From JAICJR01 sp036491015 (GTDB taxonomy: Bacteria; Actinomycetota; Thermoleophilia; Solirubrobacterales; Thermoleophilaceae): a DNA stretch of 24,043 nucleotides. Position 1 is the stretch's first letter. Each line of letters begins with the position of its first letter. The stretch covers positions 1 through 24,043 of the forward strand of contig DASXCV010000104.1 in assembly GCA_036491015.1 (NCBI GenBank). The letters run 5' to 3'. The position numbers and the translations under genes were made by a program. The notes beneath the pieces are model-generated. The model was not told where the DNA came from. It was given only the letters and a program-made list of their open reading frames with translations, and searched no databases. Positions 15,366-23,179 of the stretch are shown in pieces.

Positions 15366-16313
15366 ATGGCCGCGTTCGCGATCCGGCGCATCCTGTCCGC
15401 GATAGCGGTGATGGTCGTGATCTCGATCCTCACCTTCCTGCTGTTCGAGGCGATCCCGAACGGCGACCCGGCGCTGCGCCTGGCCGGCCGCCTGGCCACC
15501 GCCGACCAGATCCACCAGATCCGCGTGAAGTACGGCTTCGACCAGCCCATCTACGTGCAGTACGGCCGCACGATGAAGAACATCTTCACCGGCCAGGCCT
15601 ACTCCTACACGCAGGGCTTCAACGTGCTCACCGAGATCAAGCAGGGCCTTCCCGCCACGCTCTCGCTCGCGCTCGGGGCCGGCATCTTCTGGCTGCTCGC
15701 GTCGATCGTCGTGGGCACTCTGGCGGCAATCAAGGCGGGCAAGTACACCGACAGGGTGCTCACCGTCTTATCGATGATCGGCGTGTCCTTCCCGCCGTTC
15801 TTCCTCGGCGCGGTGCTCATCTACTTCCTCGGCTACAAGGCGAACATCTTCCCGCTGGGCGGCTACGTGAAGTTCACGACGAACCCGTGGCAGTGGTTCG
15901 TCCATCTGCTGCTGCCCTGGTTCACGCTGTCCGTGCTGTTCATCGGCTTCTACTCGCGTGTGCTGCGCTCGACGATCCTCGACACGATCGGCGAGGACTA
16001 CGTGCGCACCGCGAAGGCGAAGGGCCTGTCGGAGCGCCAGGTGCTGCTCCGCCACATCCTGCGCAACAGCCTCGTGCCGATCATCGCCCTCTGGGGACTC
16101 GACCTCGCGCAGGTGATCGGCGGCGGCGCCATCCTCACCGAGTCCGTCTACAGCTTGCACGGCGTCGGGCAGCTTGCCGCGGACTCGATCGGCCGGCTCG
16201 ACATCATCCCGATCCTCGTGATCGTGCTGTTCACGGCGTTCGTCGTGGTGTTCCTGGCCGCCCTCATCGACATCGTGTACGCGTACCTGGATCCGCGCAT
16301 CCGCCTGGCATGA
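15366..16313 (+). CDS. ABC importer permease, OppB/DppB type
   Basis: A 315-residue membrane permease starting 2 nt after the OppC-type stop. It shows the OppB opening (FAIRRILSAIAVMVVISILT), the conserved FGFDQPIYVQY-like region (here YGFDQPIYVQYGR), about six helices, and the coupling loop EDYVRTAKAKGLSERQV followed by LRNSL. It should pair with the OppC-type protein to form the channel. Its stop overlaps the next start (ATGA), typical of coordinated synthesis of the importer. Confidence 0.94.
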   Translation: MAAFAIRRILSAIAVMVVISILTFLLFEAIPNGDPALRLAGRLATADQIHQIRVKYGFDQPIYVQYGRTMKNIFTGQAYSYTQGFNVLTEIKQGLPATLSLALGAGIFWLLASIVVGTLAAIKAGKYTDRVLTVLSMIGVSFPPFFLGAVLIYFLGYKANIFPLGGYVKFTTNPWQWFVHLLLPWFTLSVLFIGFYSRVLRSTILDTIGEDYVRTAKAKGLSERQVLLRHILRNSLVPIIALWGLDLAQVIGGGAILTESVYSLHGVGQLAADSIGRLDIIPILVIVLFTAFVVVFLAALIDIVYAYLDPRIRLA

Positions 16314-17368
16314 CGTCGAGCTCCGCCGAGCGGCTCCTCGAGGTGTCGGACCTGCGCGTGGCGTTCGCGACCGAGGACGGCATCGTGCAGGCCGTCGACG
16401 GCGTGTCGTTCACGCTCGAAGGCGGCGAGATCCTCGCGGTGGTGGGCGAGTCGGGCTCCGGCAAGTCGGTCACGGCCATGACGCTGATGGGCCTCACGCG
16501 CGGCGACAACGCGCGCTTCGAGGGCGAGGCGTTCTTCGACGGCCAGGACCTGATCACGGCCTCGGACGACGTGCTGCGCACGGTCCGCGGCGCCGGCATC
16601 GCGATGGTGTTCCAGGACCCGATGAGCTCGCTCGACCCGGTCCACCGCGTGGGCTCCCAGATCGTGGAGCAGATCCGCGCGCACGACAAGCAGGTCTCGA
16701 AGTCGGAGGCGATGGAGCGCGCGATCGAGCTGATGGAGCGGGTCGGAATCCCGCGGGCGGCGGAGCGGGCGCGCTCCTACCCGCACGAGTTCTCCGGCGG
16801 GATGCGGCAGCGCGTGATGATCGCGATGGCGCTCTCATGCTCGCCCAAGGTGCTGATCGCCGACGAGCCGACGACGGCGCTCGACGTGACGATCCAGGCG
16901 CAGATCCTCGACGAGCTGCGCGACCTGCGCGACCAGACCGGCGCCGGCGTGATCCTCGTGACGCACGATCTCGGCGTGGTGGCCGACATCGCCGACCGTG
17001 TGGTCGTGATGTACGCGGGGCGGGTGGTGGAGCAGGGGACCCTCGACGAGATCTTCTACAACCCGCAGCACCCGTACACGTGGGGGCTGCTCGGGTCGAT
17101 CATGCGGGTGGACAGCGACCGCTCGGAGCGGCTGCCGGCGATCCCGGGCACGCCGCCGTCGCTGCTCAACCCGCCGCAGGGCTGCCACTTCCGCCCGCGC
17201 TGCCCGCACGCGTTCGACAGCTGCACCGAGGTGCCGAAGCTGGAGGCGCGCGTGCCGAGCGAGCCGGGCCACACGGACCGCTGCTGGCTCGAGCCGGAGC
17301 AGAAGCAGAGCCTGCGCCAGGTGGGCGACCGCATCGGCTTGCGCAGCGACGAGACCGTGATCTCGTGA
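16310..17368 (+). CDS. ABC importer ATPase, OppD/DppD type
   Basis: A 352-residue ATP-binding subunit on the cytoplasmic face. Motifs in order: Walker A GESGSGKS (K52), Q-loop in FQDPMSSLDP, ABC signature FSGGMRQRV, Walker B LIADEPTTALD, and H-loop VTHDLGVV. After the ATPase core the oligopeptide-transporter C-terminal segment is present, with the cysteine pair in GCHFRPRCPHAFDSC that in this family may bind an iron-sulfur cluster. The start chosen is the ATG at 16310, which overlaps the OppB-type stop and puts the ATPase at the usual distance from the N-terminus. The stop overlaps the next gene by GTGA. Confidence 0.94.
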   Translation: MTSSSAERLLEVSDLRVAFATEDGIVQAVDGVSFTLEGGEILAVVGESGSGKSVTAMTLMGLTRGDNARFEGEAFFDGQDLITASDDVLRTVRGAGIAMVFQDPMSSLDPVHRVGSQIVEQIRAHDKQVSKSEAMERAIELMERVGIPRAAERARSYPHEFSGGMRQRVMIAMALSCSPKVLIADEPTTALDVTIQAQILDELRDLRDQTGAGVILVTHDLGVVADIADRVVVMYAGRVVEQGTLDEIFYNPQHPYTWGLLGSIMRVDSDRSERLPAIPGTPPSLLNPPQGCHFRPRCPHAFDSCTEVPKLEARVPSEPGHTDRCWLEPEQKQSLRQVGDRIGLRSDETVIS

Positions 17369-18480
17369 CGGTCGACGCCGCCACGCCGCAGGCCGAGCCG
17401 GCCCCGAAGGGGAACGGCGAGCCGCTTCTGTCGGTGGAGCACCTCAGGGTGCTGTTCCCCGTCAAGTACGGCGTGCTGGTGAACCGCACGGTGGCGAACG
17501 TGCACGCCGTCGACGATGTGACGTTCCAGCTCTTCGAGGGGGAGACGCTCGGGATCGTCGGCGAGTCGGGCTGCGGCAAGACGACGCTGATCCGCACGCT
17601 CGTGCGCCTGCTGGTTCCCACCGAGGGCGCGATCCGCTTCCGCGGGAAGGACATCAGCGCGTCCGGGCGCAAGGAGCTCGACCCGATCCGGCGTGAGATG
17701 CAGATGGTGTTCCAGGATCCGCAGGCGTCGCTGAATCCGCGCAAGCGCGTGACCGAGATCCTGGCCGGGCCGCTCAAGCGCCGCGGGGTGCCGAAGTCGA
17801 AGATCCAGGCGGAGAGCCACAGGCTGCTCGAGCAGGTGGGGCTCTCGCCGGAGCACGTGAACCGCTTCCCGCACGAGTTCTCCGGCGGGCAGCGCCAGCG
17901 CATCGGGATCGCGCGTGCGCTCGCGATCGAGCCGCGGCTGATGCTGCTCGACGAGCCGGTGTCGGCGCTCGACGTGTCGATCCAGGCGCAGGTGATCAAC
18001 CTGCTCGACGACCTGCAGGACGACCTCCACCTGTCCTACATCTTCGTGGCCCACGACCTGAGCGTCGTGCGTCATGTGTCCGACCGGATCGCGGTGATGT
18101 ACCTAGGCAAGATCGTCGAGGTGTCAGCCGCCGAGGAGCTCTACTCGAAGCCGATCCACCCGTACACCTCGGCGCTGCTGGGTGCGATCCCGATCCCGGA
18201 CCCCCACGAGAACCGCGCGCGCACGCGCCGCAAGGCCACGGGCGAGCCGCCTAGCGCGATCCGGCCGCCGGCCGGCTGCCGCTTCCACACCCGCTGCCCG
18301 AGCGCGACGGAGATCTGCGCCAAGGTCGAGCCCCAGCTCAGCGAGTACGAGAACGGCCACCTGGCCGCCTGCCACCACCCGCAGAATGTGAGCGCGGCCG
18401 AGGTGGCCGCGGCCACGCGCTCCGAGGCGTCGCCGCTCAAGTCCGGCGATCAGGCGCCGGACTTCACCGAGTCCTCCTAG
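17365..18480 (+). CDS. ABC importer ATPase, OppF/DppF type
   Basis: A 371-residue partner ATPase. Walker A GESGCGKT (K72), FQDPQASLNPR, signature FSGGQRQRI, Walker B MLLDEPVSALD and H-loop VAHDLSVV are all intact, followed by the family C-terminal cysteines in GCRFHTRCPSATEIC. The GTG start at 17365 overlaps the OppD-type stop. The last residues (SGDQAPDFTESS) lie beyond the usual family end and resemble a peroxiredoxin N-terminus. With the two permeases and the binding protein this completes a five-part peptide-type importer. Confidence 0.94.
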   Translation: MTVDAATPQAEPAPKGNGEPLLSVEHLRVLFPVKYGVLVNRTVANVHAVDDVTFQLFEGETLGIVGESGCGKTTLIRTLVRLLVPTEGAIRFRGKDISASGRKELDPIRREMQMVFQDPQASLNPRKRVTEILAGPLKRRGVPKSKIQAESHRLLEQVGLSPEHVNRFPHEFSGGQRQRIGIARALAIEPRLMLLDEPVSALDVSIQAQVINLLDDLQDDLHLSYIFVAHDLSVVRHVSDRIAVMYLGKIVEVSAAEELYSKPIHPYTSALLGAIPIPDPHENRARTRRKATGEPPSAIRPPAGCRFHTRCPSATEICAKVEPQLSEYENGHLAACHHPQNVSAAEVAAATRSEASPLKSGDQAPDFTESS

Positions 18481-18541
18481 CCAAAGCAGGTTCGGCAGAG
18501 CGTCACGTCCGCGTCGACGCACTTGGCTGCCGGCTCGGGCG

Positions 18542-18805
18542 TCAGGACGACTTGTGCACCATCGCGATGAACCCGAGCGCGAGCGCTGCCACGCAGATCA
18601 CCGCGCCGAGCAGCGCGAGCGAGACACCGCCGAGCGCTGAGGCGCCGCCCTGCGCATCCTGCCTGGCCGAGCTGGCCCGGCTGACGCCGATGATGATCAG
18701 CCCCGCGGCGCCGACGATCGCGATCGCGCCGAACGCCACGAGCGCCTCTTCGCCGAGCGCCGCCCACTTGATGGCCTGGTCAGCGACGAAGGTTGGCTGG
18801 CTCAT
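18542..18805 (-). CDS. Small two-helix membrane protein coupled to the phosphate transporter
   Basis: An 87-residue protein with two hydrophobic helices (about residues 20-43 and 57-82) joined by a short polar loop (SRASSARQDAQGG). Its ATG overlaps the Pit stop (ATGA at 18802-18805), so it is probably made with the transporter. Pit genes are often accompanied by a PhoU-like DUF47 regulator, which is absent here. From memory, Mycobacterium tuberculosis pitA also has a small transmembrane-protein gene next to it, but I could not compare them. It may be a transporter subunit or regulator; function unknown. Confidence 0.75.
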   Translation of the reverse strand: MSQPTFVADQAIKWAALGEEALVAFGAIAIVGAAGLIIIGVSRASSARQDAQGGASALGGVSLALLGAVICVAALALGFIAMVHKSS

Positions 18806-19896
18806 ACGTCTTGCGCGGTAACGGGTCGACGTTGCCCCATCGCGAACAGCGCGGCCGCCAGCAGCAACGCCAGCAGCCCGACCACCACGGCGCCGGTACC
18901 TGACCCGAGGCCGGAGATTCCGCGGCTCACGAGCGCCGCCACGAGGCCGGCGGCCGGGAGCGTGACGAGCCAGGCCAGGGCAATTCGCCCGGCGAGACCC
19001 CAGCGGACATCCGCCAGGCGCTTGCCCAGGCCGGATCCAACGATCGCGCCGGACACGATGTGCGTGGTGGACAGCGGGTAGCCGAAGTAGGACGAGGCGA
19101 GCAGGACGGTGGCGCCGCTGGTCTCGGCCGCGAAGCCCTGCGGCGGCTCCACGCGGGTGAGCCGCTGGCCCATCGTGCGGATGATGCGCCAGCCACCGAT
19201 GTACGTGCCGAGGCCGATCGCGCTGGCGGCGGCGAGCACGACCCACGTGGGAACGGCCGCGTTCTGGCCGATCGAGCCGTGGACGACGAGCGCCAGGGTG
19301 ATCACGCCCATCGTCTTCTGCGCGTCGTTTGTGCCGTGCGCCAGCGACACGAGCGACGCGGAGGCGATCTGGCCGTAGCGGAAGCCGCGCTTGCCATGCT
19401 CATCGGGCACTCTGCGCAGGCATCTATAGGCGACGAAGGTCGCGACGATCGCGACGACGCCCGCCAGGATTGGGGACACCACGCCGGGCAGGATGACCTT
19501 GCCCAGTACGCCCGATCCCTGAATCGCGCTCGGGCCATCGGCCACCCATGCCGCCCCGATCAGACCGCCTATCAGGGCGTGAGTCGAGCTCGATGGAAGG
19601 CCGAGAAACCACGTGGTCAGGTTCCAGACGATCGCACCGATCAGGCCGGCGAGCAGCACGTTGAGGCTGATGTGAGAGGAGTCGACGATGCCCTTGGAGA
19701 TGGTCGTGGCCACCTTCAGCGAGATGAACGCTCCGGCGAAATTGAGCGCGGCCGACAGCAGCACGGCAAGCTTTGGACGTAGCGCGCGCGTGGCGATCGA
19801 CGTGGCCATCGCGTTGGCCGTGTCATGAAATCCGTTGGTGAAGTCGAAGCCGAGCGCGACGGCTATGACAATGATGAGAAGTAGTTCGCTGCCCAT
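18802..19896 (-). CDS. pit: Low-affinity inorganic phosphate transporter (Pit, PHO4 family)
   Basis: A 364-residue membrane protein with about ten helices. The duplicated family signatures are clear: GFDFTNGFHDTANAM from residue 16 and SLAHGTNDAQKTMGVI from residue 184, plus GLPSSSTHALIGG near residue 100. Bacterial Pit proteins import metal-phosphate with protons. The length is at the short end of the family but both halves are complete. It lies 51 nt after the CYTH gene and overlaps a small membrane protein gene, within a minus-strand run that also includes CHAD and NAD kinase genes. The start has no strong ribosome binding site. Confidence 0.94.
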   Translation of the reverse strand: MGSELLLIIVIAVALGFDFTNGFHDTANAMATSIATRALRPKLAVLLSAALNFAGAFISLKVATTISKGIVDSSHISLNVLLAGLIGAIVWNLTTWFLGLPSSSTHALIGGLIGAAWVADGPSAIQGSGVLGKVILPGVVSPILAGVVAIVATFVAYRCLRRVPDEHGKRGFRYGQIASASLVSLAHGTNDAQKTMGVITLALVVHGSIGQNAAVPTWVVLAAASAIGLGTYIGGWRIIRTMGQRLTRVEPPQGFAAETSGATVLLASSYFGYPLSTTHIVSGAIVGSGLGKRLADVRWGLAGRIALAWLVTLPAAGLVAALVSRGISGLGSGTGAVVVGLLALLLAAALFAMGQRRPVTAQDV

Positions 19897-19947
19897 GTCT
19901 GCCGCCGTACCCGGACGACTCGGCCGAACACGGGGATAACGACTTTT

Positions 19948-20430
19948 TTACATCTTGGGCAGGCCGTCGGTGGCGAGCGACTGGTTGCTGTAGCGCGCGT
20001 CGCCGGTCACGTCCCTGCCCAACCACGGCGGGGGATCGAACGCGTCCGCCTCCTCCTCGGAGGAGAACTCGAGCTCGGCCGTCACGAGACCGCTGAGATC
20101 GCCGCTGTAGACGTCGAGCTCGATCTTGAGGGTGCCCTCTGCCGGCAGCACATGCCGCGTCTTCTCGATCCTGCGCCCCGCCGTGAGCGGCCACAGTGAG
20201 TCGAACTGGTGCGCGTCGATCTCGAGCTCCTCCTCGACGCGCGTGCGGGCTGGGCCCGATTTCACTGTGAGTGTGTACGCGTCCCCACGAGCGCGAATGC
20301 GCACCTCGGTCCCGTCGTTCGCGATCGCGACGTAGCCCTGGCTGATCGGATCGGACGGATGCTCGTCTGGATCGAACGGCAGAGCTTCACTGACGAGGAA
20401 CTTGCGCTCGATCTCCTGACCGGCTGCCAC
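19948..20430 (-). CDS. CYTH domain protein (triphosphate tunnel enzyme family)
   Basis: A 160-residue stand-alone CYTH domain. The defining ExExK motif is at the N-terminus (EIERK, residues 6-10), followed by alternating strands carrying charged residues typical of the tunnel: VRIRARG, TLTVKSG, RVEEELEI, RRIEKTRHV, IELDVY and TAELEF. Relatives include tripolyphosphatases, thiamine triphosphatase and class IV adenylate cyclase, all acting on triphosphate groups with divalent metal. The GTG at 20428-20430 is chosen because it puts the motif at the normal position and starts 8 nt after the CHAD stop. The CHAD neighbour favours a polyphosphate or tripolyphosphate role. Confidence 0.9.
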   Translation of the reverse strand: MAAGQEIERKFLVSEALPFDPDEHPSDPISQGYVAIANDGTEVRIRARGDAYTLTVKSGPARTRVEEELEIDAHQFDSLWPLTAGRRIEKTRHVLPAEGTLKIELDVYSGDLSGLVTAELEFSSEEEADAFDPPPWLGRDVTGDARYSNQSLATDGLPKM

Positions 20431-20438
20431 CCGTGCCC

Positions 20439-21494
20439 TCAGCTCGTGTGCGCCTGCTTGTCGAGGCCGCGTCCGATCTTCCCGGCAAAGCGCTTCGGGC
20501 GCTGCGAGTAGAGGTCGAAGCCGGCCTCGAACGCTCGCCGCTGCAAGCTCGCCCGGCGGCGGTCGATCAGGGCGGTCAGCGCCGCGAGCTGCCCGGCCTC
20601 TCCGAAGCACTGCGGGTGCGTGACCGCGTAGCTGCGCAGCTCGGCGAGGTCGTGGTCGTCGCCCAGCAGGTTGGAGAGTCCGTGGGTGCGCTTCGCCAGC
20701 TTCCTCATCCTCTTCGGCGCCGCCGGCCTGAGGATCTGAAGCGCGTGCCACAGGTCCTTCACCCGCTTGCGCCATTCGTGGAGATTCTCGCTGGTGGCCT
20801 CGTCGCTTGCGCGGCGCATCGCCTTGCGGCCGCGGCGGTAGATGCGGCGCAGCCCGGGGTCGAGCGCGTCGAACCCGTCCGCGTGGAACGTCCACGCGGC
20901 GGTGCGCGCGCGGGCGCTGTCGAGTTCGTCCACCACGGCGGCGGTCACCGCGCCGTCGCTGCGCACCGCGTCGATCGCCTCTTCGCGGTCGCGCTCGAGC
21001 CGCGAGCGCAGGTCGACGGTCGCTCCCTTCGGCAGCTCCGCGCCCGCGGCGTCGACAAGCTCGTCGAGCGTCTCGATCAGCACGGTCGCGTCGCGCACGC
21101 CGGACAGGCGGCGGCCGGTGTCGCGGAATGCCTCGTTCTCGCGGTGGTAAACGTCGTCGCCGAGCGCGCCTCGCGCCAGCCGGACCGAGGCGCGCAGGCG
21201 CTTGAGGCTCTTCCGCGTGTCGTGCACGCCGTCGGGAAGCCTGCGCTTCGAGGCGCCCTCGAGCTGGTCGTGCGCCAGGTCGAGCTGCCCGCGGGCGATG
21301 CGGCGCACGCCTTCTGGGACGGGCTCGCCCGGATGTAGGCGGAATGCGCGCTCGTGATCGCGCGCCGAGCGAGAGCGCCTGTCCCGTGCGAGCTTGCCCC
21401 CGGCGGCCGCGGCGCCGGCCACGGCCGCGGCGCCGGCGGCGAGCTGCTTGGCGTGGTCGCCGGCTGGAAGTTGGATGTCTCGCTTCCGCGCCAT
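20439..21494 (-). CDS. CHAD domain protein (polyphosphate-associated)
   Basis: A 351-residue helical protein rich in Arg, Lys and His. The CHAD repeat landmarks are visible twice: HDTRKSLKRLR from H91 and LHEWRKRVKDLWH from H239. These helices form a positively charged groove, and CHAD proteins bind inorganic polyphosphate and locate to polyphosphate granules. An Ala-rich stretch near residues 18-36 precedes the domain. The frame is open 29 codons further up, but the ATG at 21492-21494 gives a more normal N-terminus (MARKRDIQLP) and avoids overlap with the NAD kinase gene. The CYTH gene follows after 8 nt; CHAD and CYTH are often fused in one protein, here split in two. Confidence 0.88.
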   Translation of the reverse strand: MARKRDIQLPAGDHAKQLAAGAAAVAGAAAAGGKLARDRRSRSARDHERAFRLHPGEPVPEGVRRIARGQLDLAHDQLEGASKRRLPDGVHDTRKSLKRLRASVRLARGALGDDVYHRENEAFRDTGRRLSGVRDATVLIETLDELVDAAGAELPKGATVDLRSRLERDREEAIDAVRSDGAVTAAVVDELDSARARTAAWTFHADGFDALDPGLRRIYRRGRKAMRRASDEATSENLHEWRKRVKDLWHALQILRPAAPKRMRKLAKRTHGLSNLLGDDHDLAELRSYAVTHPQCFGEAGQLAALTALIDRRRASLQRRAFEAGFDLYSQRPKRFAGKIGRGLDKQAHTS

Positions 21495-21537
21495 ATCTCC
21501 GGAGTGCCCGAGGAGGTCACGAAAGTAACGGCACGGC

Positions 21538-21555
21538 GCGGTTTTCCACAACCGC
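21538..21555 (-). terminator. Small hairpin between NAD kinase and CHAD genes
   Basis: GCGGTT and AACCGC (21538-21543 and 21550-21555) pair around a 6-nt loop, 12 nt after the NAD kinase stop on the minus strand. It may partly terminate transcription. On the same strand TTGTGG and TACTTT lie about 18 nt apart, a possible separate promoter for the CHAD gene. Confidence 0.35.
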
Positions 21556-21567
21556 TGAACGACTTCT

Positions 21568-22446
21568 TCACATGCCGGCACGCTCGTCGCGCGCGAGCAC
21601 GCGCGGGCTGTCGCTGATCAGCCGTCGCTCCCGCAGGCCGCGGAGGCCGAGGCCAAGCTCGCCGAACGACACGAGCGTGACCTTCTCGTCGTGCATCGAC
21701 AGGCGATAGTCGACCGACTGGTGCGTCTCGGTCTGGCCGTCGATCTCGACGTCGAAGCCCGCGAAGCTGGGGTGCACCTCCACGCGCACGCTGGACGTCC
21801 GCGGCACCACGATCGGCGGCGCGTTGCCGCCGTGCATGGCGATCGGCGTACAGACCATGCCCAGCGTGCCCGACACCAGCAGCGGGCCGCCCGCGGCCAT
21901 CGAGTAGGCGCTCGATCCCAGCGCGGTCGCGACGATCAGGCCGTCGCCGGCGAGGCGCACGTACAGCTCGTCGTCCACGGAGACGTTGACGACGACCTGG
22001 CCGGCGCCGTGGCGGACCACCACGAAATCGTTCAGGGCCCATTCGTCCGGCGCGTCGGCCGGCTGGATCGCGAGCGCGGGCAGCCGCCGCGGAATCCAGT
22101 CACCGGCGCGCACGCGCTCGAGCGCCTGCACGATGCGATCGGCGGGCACGGCGGTGAGTGCTCCAAGGCTCCCGCACGCCACGCCCAGCACGGGCGCGGC
22201 CTTGGGGGCCGAGGCGCGCAGGGCGGACAGCACGGTGCCGTCGCCGCCGAGCGCAACCACCATGTCGCCCGACTCGAGCTCTCCGAGCGTCGCCACCACG
22301 CGGTGGGGGCGGCCGACGCCGGGGATCTGCACGAGCTCCATGCCGTGCTCAGCCACCCAGCGCTCGAGCATGGCGAGCGGAACGTCGATCGGCCGGGTGG
22401 GGTGGACGACGAGCGCCACGCGCCCGGTCTGAGGGTGGGAGGCCAC
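21568..22446 (-). CDS. nadK: NAD kinase (diverged active-site motif)
   Basis: A 292-residue NAD(H) kinase that phosphorylates NAD to NADP. The nucleotide-binding GGDGT is at 67-71 (D69). Further conserved blocks are ALNDFVV (NE motif, here N139-D140), DGLIVATALGSSAYSMAAGGP and VEIDGQT. In typical enzymes the central block reads STPTGSTAY; here it is ATALGSSAY. The usual NLGFLT reads SLGALT. The fold blocks are otherwise complete. The GTG at 22444-22446 is the best start: the frame is open well beyond it, but that region codes for the divergent methyltransferase. Several actinobacterial NAD kinases can use polyphosphate as donor, which suits the CHAD and CYTH neighbours. Confidence 0.88.
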   Translation of the reverse strand: MASHPQTGRVALVVHPTRPIDVPLAMLERWVAEHGMELVQIPGVGRPHRVVATLGELESGDMVVALGGDGTVLSALRASAPKAAPVLGVACGSLGALTAVPADRIVQALERVRAGDWIPRRLPALAIQPADAPDEWALNDFVVVRHGAGQVVVNVSVDDELYVRLAGDGLIVATALGSSAYSMAAGGPLLVSGTLGMVCTPIAMHGGNAPPIVVPRTSSVRVEVHPSFAGFDVEIDGQTETHQSVDYRLSMHDEKVTLVSFGELGLGLRGLRERRLISDSPRVLARDERAGM

Positions 22447-22531
22447 CCGGCGGACCCTAGCCGGACCCGCTACCGCAGCCTTGGCGCCCGCGCGGACGCC
22501 GAGCGCCCGGATGCGGCAAGCTGCCAGGCCC

Positions 22532-23179
22532 GTGGATCCCGTCCATCCACAGATCGAGGCGTACGCCGCCGCGCACTCAAGCCCGCCGCCGGAGCCGCTG
22601 GCCGAGGTGGCCGCGGACACGCAGGAGGCGATGCGCTCGCCCGAGATGATGAGCGGGCTCGTGGAGAGCCGGCTGCTCGAGGGGCTGATCGCGATCTCGG
22701 GCGCCCGCAGGGTGCTCGAGGTGGGCACGTTCACGGGCTTCGGCGCGCTGACGATGGCCGCGGCGCTGCCGGACGACGGCCGTGTGATCACGCTCGAGCG
22801 CAACGAGGACACCGCGGCCGTGGCGCGCGCTCACATCGAGCGCAGCGAGCACGGCCCCAAGGTGGAGCTGATCGTCGGCGACGCCCGCGAGGAGCTCGGC
22901 CGGCTCGACGGACCGTTCGACCTCGTGTTCATCGACGCCTGGAAGTCCGACTACGTGCACTACTACGAGGCCGCGCTCGAGCTGCTCTCGCCGCGCGGAA
23001 TCATCGTGGCGGACAACGTGCTGTGGGGCGGAACGGTGCTCGACGACTCGATCGACGAGGGGGAGACGCGCGGGCTGCGGGCGTTCAACGAGCACGTGCA
23101 GGCCGACGCCCGCGTGCACAACGTGCTGCTGAGCGTGGGGGACGGGCTGATGCTCGCCTGGCGGAGCACGCCCGCGTGA
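22532..23179 (+). CDS. SAM-dependent O-methyltransferase (COMT-like, Methyltransf_3)
   Basis: A 215-residue methyltransferase of the divalent-metal-dependent catechol/caffeoyl-CoA O-methyltransferase type. It opens with the family helix IEAYAAAHSSPPPEPL, then SAM motif I VLEVGTFTGF (61-70), acidic ribose-binding E89, and the metal/catalytic region FDLVFIDAWKSDY (D135) and ADNVLWGG. The substrate, usually a vicinal hydroxy-aromatic, is unknown. The GTG at 22532 gives the standard length; an in-frame ATG at 22511 would add seven residues. Neither has a clear Shine-Dalgarno site, so a leaderless transcript is possible. The stop overlaps the next gene (GTGA). Confidence 0.9.
   Translation: MDPVHPQIEAYAAAHSSPPPEPLAEVAADTQEAMRSPEMMSGLVESRLLEGLIAISGARRVLEVGTFTGFGALTMAAALPDDGRVITLERNEDTAAVARAHIERSEHGPKVELIVGDAREELGRLDGPFDLVFIDAWKSDYVHYYEAALELLSPRGIIVADNVLWGGTVLDDSIDEGETRGLRAFNEHVQADARVHNVLLSVGDGLMLAWRSTPA

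Noticed and set aside
18477..18560. Cysteine-rich peptide end (CVDADVTLCRTCFG) on the minus strand, suggesting a zinc knuckle
   Set aside because: There is no usable start codon in this frame, and the upstream part is a shadow of the small membrane protein gene.
21494..21581. N-terminal extension of the CHAD protein
   Set aside because: It would overlap the NAD kinase stop, has no CHAD-like character, and the ATG at 21494 gives a sensible start.
22447..22812. Long N-terminal extension of NAD kinase
   Set aside because: This stretch is the antisense of the methyltransferase gene; the Ser/Pro/Ala-rich translation is not NAD kinase-like.
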